From contig JAKFWO010000028.1 of the NCBI GenBank assembly GCA_021731815.1, positions 58,881 to 122,880 of the forward strand: a stretch of 64,000 nt of DNA, written 5' to 3'. The notes below the pieces were generated by a model. It saw only the letters and a program-made list of their open reading frames with translations, did not search any database and was not told the DNA's origin. Shown one piece after another: positions 47,706 through 56,743 of the stretch (position 1 is the stretch's first letter; the number at the start of each line of letters is the position of its first letter). Origin of the DNA: Hyphomonadaceae bacterium (lineage in GTDB: Bacteria; Pseudomonadota; Alphaproteobacteria; Caulobacterales; Aquidulcibacteraceae). Made by a program: the position numbers and the translations under genes.

Positions 47706-49115
47706 ATGATTCGCGGAAGGCGCGCACGTATTGTTGCGACCCTGGGGCCGGCCAGTCGCGACCGGGTCGGTGAGCTCGCTCGCGCCGGGGCCGATGTGTT
47801 CCGCCTCAATTTCAGCCATGGCTCGCATGATGATCACCGGGCGGCCGCTGTGGCCGTTCGCGCGGCCGAGGTGGAAATCGGCCGCCCGCTGGCCTTGCTG
47901 GCGGATCTCCAGGGCCCGAAATTGCGGGTGGGCAAATTCAGGGGCGGCAAGGCCGAACTGGCGACCGGCGCGAAATTCCGGCTGGAACTCGATCCGGTCG
48001 AAGGCGACACCAAGCGCGTCTGCCTGCCCCATCCGGAGATTTTCGCGGCCCTGAAGCCCGGGGCCCATCTGCTGATCGATGACGGGCGCCTGCGCCTCGA
48101 AGTGGCAAAACATGGCCCCGATTGGGCGGAATGCGTGGTGCGCCAGGGCGGCCCGATTTCCGACCGCAAGGGCGTCAATGTTCCGAGCGTGGTGCTGCCA
48201 CTCTCGGCCATGACCAACAAGGATTATGCCGATCTCCAGGCCGCGCTCGAAATCGGGGTGGATTGGGTCGCTCTGTCCTTCGTGCAGCAGGCGGCCGATA
48301 TGGCGCAGCTGCGCAAACTGATCGGGGGGCGGGCGGCGGCACTCGCCAAGATCGAAAAGCCATCTGCGCTCGCTTTTCTTGACGAAATTCTCGACGCCAG
48401 CGACGGCGTCATGGTGGCGCGCGGCGATCTCGGCGTGGAACTCGACCCCGAAGAAGTGCCGATCGCCCAGAAGCGCATCGTGCGCGCCGCGCGGCTGCGG
48501 GGTGTTCCGGTGATCGTCGCGACCCAGATGCTCGATTCCATGGTCTCGGCACCGACCCCGACGCGCGCCGAAGCCAGCGATGTCGCCAATGCCGTCTATG
48601 AGGGTGCGGATGCGCTGATGCTGTCGGCCGAAAGCGCTTCGGGTGCTTTTCCGGTCGAGGCGGTGACCATGATGGATCGCATCATCGCGCGGGTCGAGCG
48701 CGACCCGGCCTGGCCCGGATTGATGGATGCCGAACATGCCGAGATGGGCGGGGCCGATGCCGATGCGCTGTCGGCGGCGGCCCGGCGCGCGGCCGATGCC
48801 ATCGGGCAGGGGTGTCTCGTGGCCTATACCAGCGGGGGTGCCACCGCGCGGCGTCTGGCGCGCGAGCGGCCGCTCCAGCCGATCCTCGCGCTGACGCCGA
48901 GCCGGGATGCGGCGCGCCGCCTCGCGCTCGGCTGGGGCATCGAGCCGCGAATCGTCCCCCAGCCGCAAAGCGTGGACGACATGACCGAGATGGCCGTGCG
49001 CAATGCGCTGCAAATGGGCCTGGTCAAGCCGGGCCAGCGTCTGGTGATCGTGGCCGGCGTGCCCTTCGGAACCCCGGGGGCGACCAATCTGCTCCGCCTT
49101 GCCTATGCGCGCTGA
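47706..49115 (+). CDS. pyk: Pyruvate kinase
   Basis: Pyk converts phosphoenolpyruvate and ADP to pyruvate and ATP in glycolysis. The 469-residue protein has ARIVATLGPAS, FRLNFSHGSHDDH, LADLQGPKLRVG, the ESIPB-type region AKIEKPSAL, MVARGDLGVELDPEEVPIAQK and VIVATQMLDSM, then the allosteric C-terminal domain. The C-terminus overlaps the next gene by 11 bp. Confidence 0.96.
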   Translation: MIRGRRARIVATLGPASRDRVGELARAGADVFRLNFSHGSHDDHRAAAVAVRAAEVEIGRPLALLADLQGPKLRVGKFRGGKAELATGAKFRLELDPVEGDTKRVCLPHPEIFAALKPGAHLLIDDGRLRLEVAKHGPDWAECVVRQGGPISDRKGVNVPSVVLPLSAMTNKDYADLQAALEIGVDWVALSFVQQAADMAQLRKLIGGRAAALAKIEKPSALAFLDEILDASDGVMVARGDLGVELDPEEVPIAQKRIVRAARLRGVPVIVATQMLDSMVSAPTPTRAEASDVANAVYEGADALMLSAESASGAFPVEAVTMMDRIIARVERDPAWPGLMDAEHAEMGGADADALSAAARRAADAIGQGCLVAYTSGGATARRLARERPLQPILALTPSRDAARRLALGWGIEPRIVPQPQSVDDMTEMAVRNALQMGLVKPGQRLVIVAGVPFGTPGATNLLRLAYAR

Positions 49116-50508
49116 GCGTCTGCCGGCACTCTATCCGCCTGGTTCGGGAGATTGGCGCGATCGCGCAGTGCTTCTGGCACCAATGGCGGCGCTTTTGTTC
49201 CTGTGGCCCGCCGCGCATTCAGGGAACGAAGCGCGCTTCCTGTTCTATATCGCCGCGATGATTGCCGGTTTCGCGGGGTCGCTGCTTCCACTTCTGTGGG
49301 CTCCGACCATTTCCGGCCGGGGGGTGATGCTCGCCGCGCTCCTCGCCCATCTGCTGCTCATGTTTCATCGTCCTTTGTTCGAGGACGATTTCTTCCGTTA
49401 TCTCTGGGACGGATATCGGACCATCGTGTCGGGCTCGCCTTATGGTATTCCGCCCGAGGCCTTTTTCACCGATCCCGGCGTACCTCTGCGCATGCGGCCA
49501 ATTCTCGACGGCGTGAATAATCCGGAAGCGCCGACAATATATGGCCCCGTACTTCAATGCCTGTTCGCGCTTGGCCATCTTGTCGCCCCCACCGAGGAGC
49601 GGTTTTTGCGCGGCCTGTTCGCGCTGGCCAATCTCGGCCTGATCCTGTTGCTGCTGCGACGCTTCCAGCCGGCGCTTGTCGCGCTCTACGCATTCAACCC
49701 GCTGGCGCTGACCGAGATCGGGCTCAATGGACATCCCGATGGGCTCATCGCGTTGTTTCTGGCGTTGGGGGCGGGCTTTGCCGGGTTCTGGCCGCAAAAG
49801 CCCGGCGAAGCGACAAGCACACGGCCGATCCTTGCGGGGCTGGCTTTCGCCGCGGCCGCCGGCGTGAAGGTGAGCGCGCTGGCGGTCTTTCCATTGCTGT
49901 TGTTTTTGCCGATGTCTGCGTGGCTGGCGGCCGGTGCCGGGCTGGTAGCGGCCTATGCCCCCTTTGTCGGGCTGACACTGGCAGCCGGGATTGATGGGAC
50001 ATCGGGGCCCGGCGGGGCAGCCGGGCTCGATGGTGCGGCGGGGCTCGATGGTGCGGTGGTATTTGCCCGGCGCTGGGAGTTCAACCCCTTTTTCTTCGCC
50101 GCCGCCAAGGCCGCCTTTGGCGATATTACCGCGCGCCTTGTTTCGGCCGTCATCGGGATCGGGCTGATATTGCTGGCCGCGTGGAAGATAAGTACCCCCA
50201 GAAGCGCGGCGATCGCCGCGATGTTCGGGCTCGCCCTGTTTTTCGCGCCGGCGGTCAATGCCTGGTATTTGCTGTGGGCGCTGCCCTTTGCGCTCGGCAC
50301 GCGCTGGGTTTGGCCATGGGTGGCGAGCCTCGCGCTCACGGCGTCCTATGCGACCGGGCTCAATCTCGGGCGCGAGGATTTTGCCGCCTTCGCCTTGCAC
50401 CCCATTGCCTCTGTGGCCGAAATCTTGCTGGTGCTGGCGGCGTCGGGTTTCGACCTCGCCCGCAGCCGTTTCGGACCAGAACTTCAGCCAATCCGGAACT
50501 TCAGATGA
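49105..50508 (+). CDS. Multi-pass membrane glycosyltransferase (GT87/ArnT-like)
   Basis: This product of about 467 residues has some 10-12 transmembrane helices. An early periplasmic loop holds FEDDFFRYLWDGYR, the Asp-containing catalytic motif of GT-C polyprenol-phosphate-sugar transferases, and a later loop carries PAVNAWYLLW. ATG 49105 overlaps the pyk 3' end. A GAAGLD repeat, encoded by an 18-bp duplication, lies in a loop near residue 305. The donor and acceptor are unknown. An envelope-glycan role is inferred. Confidence 0.75.
   Translation: MRAERLPALYPPGSGDWRDRAVLLAPMAALLFLWPAAHSGNEARFLFYIAAMIAGFAGSLLPLLWAPTISGRGVMLAALLAHLLLMFHRPLFEDDFFRYLWDGYRTIVSGSPYGIPPEAFFTDPGVPLRMRPILDGVNNPEAPTIYGPVLQCLFALGHLVAPTEERFLRGLFALANLGLILLLLRRFQPALVALYAFNPLALTEIGLNGHPDGLIALFLALGAGFAGFWPQKPGEATSTRPILAGLAFAAAAGVKVSALAVFPLLLFLPMSAWLAAGAGLVAAYAPFVGLTLAAGIDGTSGPGGAAGLDGAAGLDGAVVFARRWEFNPFFFAAAKAAFGDITARLVSAVIGIGLILLAAWKISTPRSAAIAAMFGLALFFAPAVNAWYLLWALPFALGTRWVWPWVASLALTASYATGLNLGREDFAAFALHPIASVAEILLVLAASGFDLARSRFGPELQPIRNFR
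50018..50053. repeat. 18-bp tandem duplication in the glycosyltransferase gene
   Basis: An 18-bp unit ending GGGCTCGATGGT occurs at 50018-50035 and 50036-50053 with a single mismatch. It is in frame and gives two AAGLDG units. Confidence 0.85.
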
Positions 50509-50643
50509 TATTGACAACAACACCCACAAAGTCGCCGTAATCCTGCCTGTCAATTCACTTGCATATTGTACCCTGTCCGGGGATTTTCCGGGGACGATGC
50601 GGGGCTCTGGCAGCACCCGGGACAAGGATTGGAGTAATCGCCG

Positions 50644-51456
50644 ATGGCCGATCATGTAACCATCGACATGCTGCGGAGCCAGATCGATCAGATCGACGAT
50701 CAATTGCTCGATCTCATCGTGCGTCGGGTGCGGGTGACCGGCGGCATCGCCGAGGTCAAGGCGCTGGCGGCAGGGCCCGAATTCGGGTTTCGCCCGGGCC
50801 GCGAGGCCGAGATCCTGCGGCGGGTCGTTGCGCGTGCGGGTGATGGGCTGGGTCCCGCAATCGTCATCCAGATCTGGCGCGCCTTGATCAGCGAAAGTCT
50901 GCTGCGCCAGGGCCTGGTCGAAATCCTGCTTACCCCGGGTGCCGGTGCGGATGCGTTGCGGCTGCATGAACTCGCGCGCAGTTATTTCGGCTTCGCGGCC
51001 GAGATCCGGCTTGGCCCCTCCAATGGCGATTTTCGCGCCGCTCTGGGCCGGGCGGCCGAGCAGGTGGGGGTGATCGCGCTTGCGCCCTGGCCCGCGTCCA
51101 CCGGCAATGGCCAATGGTGGTCGATGCTGATCGAAAGCCGGTTTTCCGAGCTGCGGATCGTCGGCGGTTGGCCGATGTTCACTTCTCCCGGTCCCGAGGC
51201 CGCCTTTGTCACGCGGGCACCGCTTACCCCTTCGGGGGCCGACCATGCCTGGGTGGTGGCGTTTGACGAGCACCATCAGGCGGCCAATGCCATGGCCGCA
51301 GTTGGTGTGACGGGCGAGGAAATCGCCCGCGCGCGTGCGGCTGTCTTGCTGCGCTTCGATGGTTTCCTGGCCGAGGACGATCCCCGCATCGCGCGGCTGG
51401 GTAATTCCGGTCTCCAGAATGTGCGGGTCATCGGGGTGTGCGCACGCCCCGTCTGA
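50644..51456 (+). CDS. Chorismate mutase (AroQ type) with C-terminal extension
   Basis: The first 90 or so residues are an AroQ-class chorismate mutase domain: DMLRSQIDQIDDQLLDLIVRR, GIAEVKAL, FRPGREAEILRRV and IWRALISESL. The enzyme turns chorismate into prephenate. The remaining 180 or so residues are not a recognisable prephenate dehydratase but resemble the extended chorismate mutases found in Caulobacter-like genomes. GGAG lies 10 bases before ATG 50644. It stands alone with 135 bp upstream. Confidence 0.85.
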   Translation: MADHVTIDMLRSQIDQIDDQLLDLIVRRVRVTGGIAEVKALAAGPEFGFRPGREAEILRRVVARAGDGLGPAIVIQIWRALISESLLRQGLVEILLTPGAGADALRLHELARSYFGFAAEIRLGPSNGDFRAALGRAAEQVGVIALAPWPASTGNGQWWSMLIESRFSELRIVGGWPMFTSPGPEAAFVTRAPLTPSGADHAWVVAFDEHHQAANAMAAVGVTGEEIARARAAVLLRFDGFLAEDDPRIARLGNSGLQNVRVIGVCARPV

Positions 51457-51553
51457 GAATGGTCAAGGGCTTTTGACTTGCCTCGGCCCGGCATAGCGAT
51501 TAACCCTGCGGCTATGGTCCTTTCCGGCTGGCTTTGGGGTCTCCGTCTTTGAC

Positions 51554-52906
51554 ATGAGCGACGCATTCGACGCCCTCGATGATGATGTCGCGGAAGGACC
51601 CCTGCACCCGATGATCGGCGTGGCGGCCGATTCCACATCGCCGGTCCAGCATGCCCCCGAGCCCCGGACCGAGGCGCAAAGACAGCGCGCGGGATGGGAA
51701 TTTCCCGCTTATCTGATCGTGCAGGCAAGCTGGTTTTCCGGCTTCGGCCTGCAAATGGTGCTGTTTTCCTATCTCGCGACGCAAGTCCTGCAGGTCAGCC
51801 CCCAATTGTTTGGCCTCGCCCAGATTTCGCTTACCGCCCCATCGATCTTCCTGATCCTGTTTGGCGGGGTATTGGCCGAGCGCGCTGAGGGCCGGCTTTT
51901 GTTGCTCACCTTGCATGCATTGGCCAGCCTGCCGGCGCTCGGTCTGGCCTGGTCGGTTCAGGGGCCAGGCTTCGCCTTCTGGATGATGTTGGTTTATGGC
52001 CTGGTTATGGGCTCGATCGGGGCCTTCATGATGCCGGCGCGCGACGCCATCCTCAATGAAGTGATTTTTCGCCGTCAGGCCCTGGGCAGCCAGCTTTCCC
52101 TGCAACAGGGGGTGGCCATTGCTTCACTGGCGCAATTTGCCGCCCAGCTCAGCGGATTATTCCTCGGCGGAATGGCGGGACGCTGGGGCATTACAACGCT
52201 GCTGATTGCCCAAAGCCTGCTTCTGGCCAGCGGTGCGATCGCGGCTTTGTTCTTGTGCCCGGCCCCGGTGCTGCCCGGTGCGGCGGTGCCTGCGACCAAT
52301 CCGTTCCGCGCGATTGCGGAGAGTTTCGGCGTCGTTCGCCAATCCCCGGTGATCGGGCCGATGATCCTTTCGACCTTCGGGATCGGCGTATTTGTCATTG
52401 GCAGCTTTCTCGTCATCCTGCCGATCTTTTCGCGCGATGCCTACAAGGCCGGGTCGGAATTCCTGTCGCTGATCTTTGTCACCTTCTGGCTGGGGGCATT
52501 CTTTTCCGCCCTCGCCATGACACGGTTTCGCCATCTCCGGCGGCCGGGGGCTGTCATGCTGCTCGCGCAGGGATTTGGCGCCCTGTGCATGCTCGTGCTG
52601 ACGATCCGGCTGTCCCCCGGCGGGTTTCTGGGCCTGTGTTTCGTCTGGGGACTGGCGGCCGGGATTTCGATCACCGTGTCGCGGGCGATCGTGCAGAGCG
52701 CGGCCCCGAAGGCACATCTCGCCCGGGTGCTTGCAGTTTACCAATTGGGGTCCATGGGAGGCGCGCCGATCGGGGCAGGGATCTCCGGGCTCGCGGTGCA
52801 GAATTGGGGGATCTATGCCGCGCCCTGGCTTCCCGCCATCGGGTTGATGGCCATCGTGCTGATTCTGGCCCTGTTCACGCCGATCCGGAGCTTGCGGGGC
52901 GAATGA
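51554..52906 (+). CDS. Major facilitator superfamily transporter
   Basis: This 450-residue protein has about 50 polar N-terminal residues and then 12 predicted transmembrane helices. The first half contains LFGGVLAERAEGRLLLL, a variant of the MFS motif A between TM2 and TM3, and a central loop lies near residue 230. The substrate cannot be told. Its stop codon overlaps the TIGR02301 gene as ATGA. Confidence 0.85.
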   Translation: MSDAFDALDDDVAEGPLHPMIGVAADSTSPVQHAPEPRTEAQRQRAGWEFPAYLIVQASWFSGFGLQMVLFSYLATQVLQVSPQLFGLAQISLTAPSIFLILFGGVLAERAEGRLLLLTLHALASLPALGLAWSVQGPGFAFWMMLVYGLVMGSIGAFMMPARDAILNEVIFRRQALGSQLSLQQGVAIASLAQFAAQLSGLFLGGMAGRWGITTLLIAQSLLLASGAIAALFLCPAPVLPGAAVPATNPFRAIAESFGVVRQSPVIGPMILSTFGIGVFVIGSFLVILPIFSRDAYKAGSEFLSLIFVTFWLGAFFSALAMTRFRHLRRPGAVMLLAQGFGALCMLVLTIRLSPGGFLGLCFVWGLAAGISITVSRAIVQSAAPKAHLARVLAVYQLGSMGGAPIGAGISGLAVQNWGIYAAPWLPAIGLMAIVLILALFTPIRSLRGE

Positions 52907-53364
52907 ACCGGGTCCTGCGCCTTCTTGCCGTGATGTGGACGGGGCTTGCGCTCCATGGGGCGGGGCTGGCCAATGCCCAGACGCCGCCCGCACCGCCGCG
53001 GCCGCATGCCTTCCCCCCGACCCCTTTCGTACAGAACGAGACACGCCTCAGCCCGGGAGATCTCGTTAATCTTGCTGTGGTTTTCGGACGCGGCCATTAT
53101 CTCAATTCGATTTGCCGCGACCCCGATGATTCGAAATGGCGCGGCTATATGGAGCGTTTGCTGGAACTCGAATCCGGCGCGAACCCGGACGATCCCCTGC
53201 GCCTGCGACTTGCGAGCGCCTTCAACGACGGATATTCCGGCGCGCGCGGTGATCATGAGGAGTGTGACGGCCGTGCCCAGCGCCGCCTGACCGAATCAGA
53301 AAGCGACGCCTTTGCCCTGTCGGCGCGTTTGTCCCGCCGGCTTCTGGGAGGGGGAGTGCAATAG
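52903..53364 (+). CDS. TIGR02301 family exported protein
   Basis: The 153-residue product has a signal peptide ending near NAQ (residue 25), a Pro-rich stretch, and a compact helical domain: LAVVFGRGHYLNSICRD, WRGYMERLLELES and RLASAFNDGYSGARGDHEECDG. This layout, with two conserved Cys, matches the alphaproteobacterial TIGR02301 family of unknown function. The ATG overlaps the MFS stop codon, so the two are coupled. Confidence 0.8.
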   Translation: MNRVLRLLAVMWTGLALHGAGLANAQTPPAPPRPHAFPPTPFVQNETRLSPGDLVNLAVVFGRGHYLNSICRDPDDSKWRGYMERLLELESGANPDDPLRLRLASAFNDGYSGARGDHEECDGRAQRRLTESESDAFALSARLSRRLLGGGVQ

Positions 53365-53461
53365 GACCGAAGCCTCGCCGATGGGATGCGAGGGCCGCCA
53401 CGGACCGGTTTTGAAATATCCAGCGCCGTGCGGCGGTGCAATTTGGCAGGAAATCCTATCG

Positions 53462-53728
53462 ATGTCAGAACAACCCGAAGAACTCACCGAGGCTGAAGGG
53501 CAGCAGAAGGCACGCGCGCTCGAACTTCTGCTGGAGGCATGGGAGACGGCGCTCAAGGAGGGGGTCGAGCCCGAAATGCTGGCCTCGACCGCGCTTTTCA
53601 TCTCGCTGGCCGAGATGGTGGACATTTACGGAGTGGACGCCATTGCCCTGATGGCGGCCGAATTGCCCGAGCGTATCAGCGCGGGGGAATTTTCCTTCGC
53701 AGGTGACGACGAATCCCCGGAAGAGTGA
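53462..53728 (+). CDS. Small acidic hypothetical protein
   Basis: The 88-residue product from ATG 53462 is acidic and helical throughout (EAEGQQKARALELLLEAWETAL and LFISLAEMVDIYGVDAIALM), with no membrane segment or signal. The AGGA at 53448-53451 is a possible ribosome site. The family is not recognised. It follows the TIGR02301 gene by 97 bp. Confidence 0.6.
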   Translation: MSEQPEELTEAEGQQKARALELLLEAWETALKEGVEPEMLASTALFISLAEMVDIYGVDAIALMAAELPERISAGEFSFAGDDESPEE

Positions 53729-53882
53729 GCGCAATCAAGCTGAACTGCGCCGGTCGGCAGACCTCGCTGCGGCGCAGCAAATCAGGCTTGTGCCAATCTG
53801 AATTTGCGGCCATAAAGTCCGATACTCCGGTTGTGACCTTTCTGGCGGAACCGGACAGCGTTGTGCAGTGTAAGGCGTTGGC

Positions 53883-54203
53883 ATGAGCGAAGTTGTGGTG
53901 CGTATTCCGCTGCAATCCTCTCTGGACGAGGACCGGTTTTCCGCAACGGTCGATGCTTTTGCCCGCTGGCGGGGCGATGATTCCCTGCGCGCGCGCGATC
54001 CCGAGCTCGCGCCCATGTTGATGGTGCGTACCGAATGGGGACCGCGCAATCTGCTCAAGACCGTGGTGTTCGAACAGCGCGGTGAAGCTGCGATGTTCCT
54101 TCGCCTGTGGCGCAGCGGACGCGCGCAGACAGCGCGAAACATTCTGCGCGATGCGCTGATGGACCGCCCGGTCACTGCGCTCGGCACGCCTGAAACCGCG
54201 TGA
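53883..54203 (+). CDS. Small hypothetical protein
   Basis: This 106-residue protein has a mixed alpha/beta pattern, no signal peptide and the motif RTEWGPRNLLKTVVFEQRGEA followed by FLRLWRSGRAQTARNILRDAL. Not recognised. The coding bias matches its neighbours, and the frame is the only long one on this strand here. It converges on the nuclease gene. Confidence 0.55.
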   Translation: MSEVVVRIPLQSSLDEDRFSATVDAFARWRGDDSLRARDPELAPMLMVRTEWGPRNLLKTVVFEQRGEAAMFLRLWRSGRAQTARNILRDALMDRPVTALGTPETA

Positions 54204-54231
54204 TTTCCGATGCCGCTGCGTAACCCTGGTG

Positions 54232-54627
54232 TCAGCGCCGGACCGTGCCTGCTCTGCCGCCAGATCCATGAACCGCTGTCGCGGGCGTGCACCATGATTC
54301 GCGCTGGCCGCGCCAGGGCCGTGCATGGCCCTCTGCGACCAGCCGCGCACCGAGATCCTGGCCGTCGAGTCGGATTTTGGCGAGGGTTCGCCCGTAAATG
54401 TCCACCCGGCCTGAACGCAGAATGCTGACGTCTTTCGCCGTGTCGATCAATGCACGCGCTCGCCTGGTTGCCTCGGCGGCGCGGGCGCGTTCGCTGTTGC
54501 AGCGGGCGCGGCTCCCGGTTTCCGGCGTGTCGATATTGAGAATGCGGATCACTTCGCCTGTCTCGCGCACGCGCAAAGTGTCGCCGTCAACGGCATAGAG
54601 CCCGAGAATGATAAATGCGAATTCCAT
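54232..54627 (-). CDS. Thermonuclease (SNase-like) family protein
   Basis: This 131-residue single SNase OB-fold domain has YAVDGDTLRVRETGEVIRIL, IDTPETG (acidic Ca/catalytic residues), a Cys-Glu region CNSERARAAEA, DIYGRTLAKIRLDGQDLG with the conserved Arg, and GHARPW. Family members cut DNA and RNA with Ca2+. It lacks a signal peptide, unlike most relatives, and has a C-terminal tail of about 20 residues after the usual end. Activity is therefore uncertain. Confidence 0.8.
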   Translation of the reverse strand: MEFAFIILGLYAVDGDTLRVRETGEVIRILNIDTPETGSRARCNSERARAAEATRRARALIDTAKDVSILRSGRVDIYGRTLAKIRLDGQDLGARLVAEGHARPWRGQRESWCTPATAVHGSGGRAGTVRR

Positions 54628-54763
54628 CGCTTTATCATCGGGCGATTGGGTTGCGAACGGATTAAGAACTTCCGGGAAATTGCCGGCAATCTGAAGGAAT
54701 GGTTCGAAAACAGGTCCGAAAACCGGCTCTGTCAGGATTTCCCCGGCTTGCCCGCAGATGCGC

Positions 54764-55114
54764 TCAGGAAGGCTCCGGCCGCGACGCCTTTTCGGCCAGC
54801 CCCGAAACCCCGCGCCGCGCCTGCAATTCGGCAGCGATCCGGGCTGGGTCGATGCCCCTCGCCGCCAGCGCCACCATCAGATGGTACAGAAGATCAGCGC
54901 TTTCGGCGATCACCGCGCGATCATCCCCGCATGCGATGGCAAGGGATAGCTCGACCCCCTCCTCGCCCAGTTTTTTTGCGATATGGACCGGCCCGCGCGC
55001 CAGAAGCTGCGCCGTATAGGACAAAGCGGGGTCTCCCCCGCGCCGGGTTTCGATGTCGACGCAGAGTTCCGCGAGCGCCGAAGCCAGGGGAATGGACTCA
55101 CCCGGATCGGTCAC
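54764..55114 (-). CDS. hisE: Phosphoribosyl-ATP pyrophosphatase
   Basis: HisE hydrolyses PR-ATP to PR-AMP, the second step of histidine synthesis. The 116-residue all-alpha MazG-like protein has SYTAQLLARGPVHIAKKLGEEGVELSLA with the metal-binding Glu residues, and AVIAESADLLYHLMVALA. The only plausible start is GTG 55114, 3 bp after the zeta-subunit stop. No other his gene is in the window. Confidence 0.93.
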   Translation of the reverse strand: MTDPGESIPLASALAELCVDIETRRGGDPALSYTAQLLARGPVHIAKKLGEEGVELSLAIACGDDRAVIAESADLLYHLMVALAARGIDPARIAAELQARRGVSGLAEKASRPEPS

Positions 55115-55117
55115 GCC

Positions 55118-55441
55118 TCAGGTTCCGGCCTTGATCGCCGCGCGCGCAATCTCCAGTAATTCGGCCATGCGGGCGCGGACCTCGCCTTCGCTGATTTCGA
55201 TTTTCCCGGCGCGCAGATCGCCGAGGATCTTGCGCATGACATCCGCGTCACCGGCCTCTTCGAAATCGGACTTGACGACACTCATGGCATATTCATCGGC
55301 CGCGGGCCCTGAAAGCCCGAGTTTTTCTGCCGCCCATTGGCCGAGCAATTTGTTGCGCCGGGCCATCGCCCGGAACTCACTTTGCTGGTCATGGGCGAAT
55401 TTGGCTTCCTCGCCGGTCTGGCGGTCCTTGAAACTGGTCAT
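55118..55441 (-). CDS. F1Fo-ATPase inhibitor zeta subunit (DUF1476)
   Basis: The 107-residue product from ATG 55441 (GGGAG six bases upstream) starts with the inhibitory segment FKDRQTGEEAKFAHDQQSEF and RRNKLLGQWAAEKLGLSG, as in the alphaproteobacterial zeta subunit that blocks ATP hydrolysis by F1, followed by a four-helix bundle. It is diagnostic for alphaproteobacteria. It is directly upstream of hisE. Confidence 0.9.
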   Translation of the reverse strand: MTSFKDRQTGEEAKFAHDQQSEFRAMARRNKLLGQWAAEKLGLSGPAADEYAMSVVKSDFEEAGDADVMRKILGDLRAGKIEISEGEVRARMAELLEIARAAIKAGT

Positions 55442-55645
55442 TATTGGCTCCCGAAATCCAATCGCTCTATTGGCGCCCGACGCTGGCTCAGGCAAGGGGA
55501 ATTGCGGATAAGGCCCATGCCGGGCAATGGGGCGCGTGGGGCCCGAATTGGGGAGTCACATCTGCGTGACAGGGTGTAAATCCGGCCGGGGCTTCCTATC
55601 TCGATGACAACATTGCATTCAGAAAACCCCGAGGCAAAACCCCCA

Positions 55646-55906
55646 ATGACCGATATCACCATTTACACCAAGACGGGCTGCCCGCATTGCGCCAGCGCCA
55701 AGGAATTGCTGGCGAAAAAAGGCGCGAAATGGACCGAAATCGTCGCTGCCGACAATCCGGAGAAAAAGGCTGAAATGATCGCGCGCGCCAATGGCGGGCG
55801 CACTTTCCCCCAGATCTTCATTGGCAAGACCCATGTCGGGGGCAATGACGATCTTCATGCCCTTGATGCGCGGGGCGGGCTCGATCCGCTGCTCGCGGCA
55901 CGCTGA
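55646..55906 (+). CDS. grxC: Glutaredoxin 3
   Basis: The 86-residue thioredoxin-fold protein has the active site CPHC near the N-terminus, then GGRTFPQIFIG with the cis-Pro and HVGGNDDLHALDARG for glutathione binding. Glutaredoxin reduces disulfides using glutathione. ATG 55646 fits the family start, and an in-frame ATG at 55604 would add 14 unlikely residues. It is 12 bp before the nitrilase-like gene, a common pairing. Confidence 0.93.
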   Translation: MTDITIYTKTGCPHCASAKELLAKKGAKWTEIVAADNPEKKAEMIARANGGRTFPQIFIGKTHVGGNDDLHALDARGGLDPLLAAR

Positions 55907-55918
55907 GGCATTCGGCCC

Positions 55919-56743
55919 ATGAACCTCCGCGTGGCGCTCGCGCAGATGCGTTCGGGCGTCACGCCGGCGGCCAATCTTGGCGCGATTGCGAGCCTGGCGC
56001 GTGAGGCCCGTCTGGCGGGCGCGCAGATTCTCGCCACGCCCGAAATGAGCCTGCGGCTCGACCGCGACCGCACAAGGCTGCTGGCCGGGCTGGATTCGGG
56101 AGAGGACGAAGCAGCGCTCGCCCGGATTGCCGCGATCGCGCGTGACAATGCCCTTCATTTGCTGCTCGGTTCCGCCGCCATGGCCGCGCGGGAGACCGGC
56201 AAGGCGGTCAACCGGTGCTTCCTGTTTGCCCCCGATGGCGGGCTCGCAGCGACCTATGACAAGATCCATCTCTTCGATGTCGATCTGCCCAATGGCCAGG
56301 TTTTTCGCGAATCCGCGACCTATGAGGCTGGAGCCACCGCCTGCCTTGCCGACGCGGCCGGAATCAGTATCGGGCTCACCATCTGCTATGATCTGAGATT
56401 TCCGGAACTGTTCCGCGCGCTGGCCATCGCAGGGGCATGGGTGATTTTCGTCCCTTCGGCCTTTACACGGCCAACGGGCGAAGCGCATTGGGAAGTGCTG
56501 CTGCGCGCCCGCGCCATCGAGACCGGAGCCTATATTCTGGCACCGGCCCAGGGCGGAATCCACGAGGATGGCCGCGAAACCTTCGGGCGGACCATGGCGG
56601 TGGACCCCTGGGGCCGGGTGATCGGCACGCTCGATCATCAGGAACCCGGCCTGCTGGTCGTCGATATCGATGCGCAAAAAAGCATTGAGGCGCGGTCTGC
56701 GATTCCTGCGTTCCGGGCATTGCGCCGGTTCACACCCCTTTGA
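55919..56743 (+). CDS. Carbon-nitrogen hydrolase (Nit1/deaminated glutathione amidase-like)
   Basis: This 274-residue nitrilase-superfamily enzyme has the catalytic triad Glu (ILATPEMS), Lys (YDKIHLFDVD) and Cys (GLTICYDLRFPELFRAL). The closing residues FTRPTGEAHWEVLLRARAIE fit the Nit1/NitFhit branch, whose members hydrolyse deaminated glutathione. The placement beside grxC agrees with glutathione metabolism, though substrate is inferred. Confidence 0.88.
   Translation: MNLRVALAQMRSGVTPAANLGAIASLAREARLAGAQILATPEMSLRLDRDRTRLLAGLDSGEDEAALARIAAIARDNALHLLLGSAAMAARETGKAVNRCFLFAPDGGLAATYDKIHLFDVDLPNGQVFRESATYEAGATACLADAAGISIGLTICYDLRFPELFRALAIAGAWVIFVPSAFTRPTGEAHWEVLLRARAIETGAYILAPAQGGIHEDGRETFGRTMAVDPWGRVIGTLDHQEPGLLVVDIDAQKSIEARSAIPAFRALRRFTPL

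Noticed and set aside
47502..49013. A 503-codon minus-strand frame over pyk
   Set aside because: pyk has every pyruvate kinase motif in the plus frame, so the antisense frame is incidental.
49219..51276. A 685-codon open frame on the minus strand
   Set aside because: It runs antisense to the glycosyltransferase and chorismate mutase genes, both with clear domains. The product is low-complexity Arg/Gln-rich sequence.
52255..52902. An upstream extension of the TIGR02301 frame through the MFS gene
   Set aside because: The MFS protein occupies the other frame with normal membrane-helix pattern. The ATG at 52903 starts a proper signal peptide.
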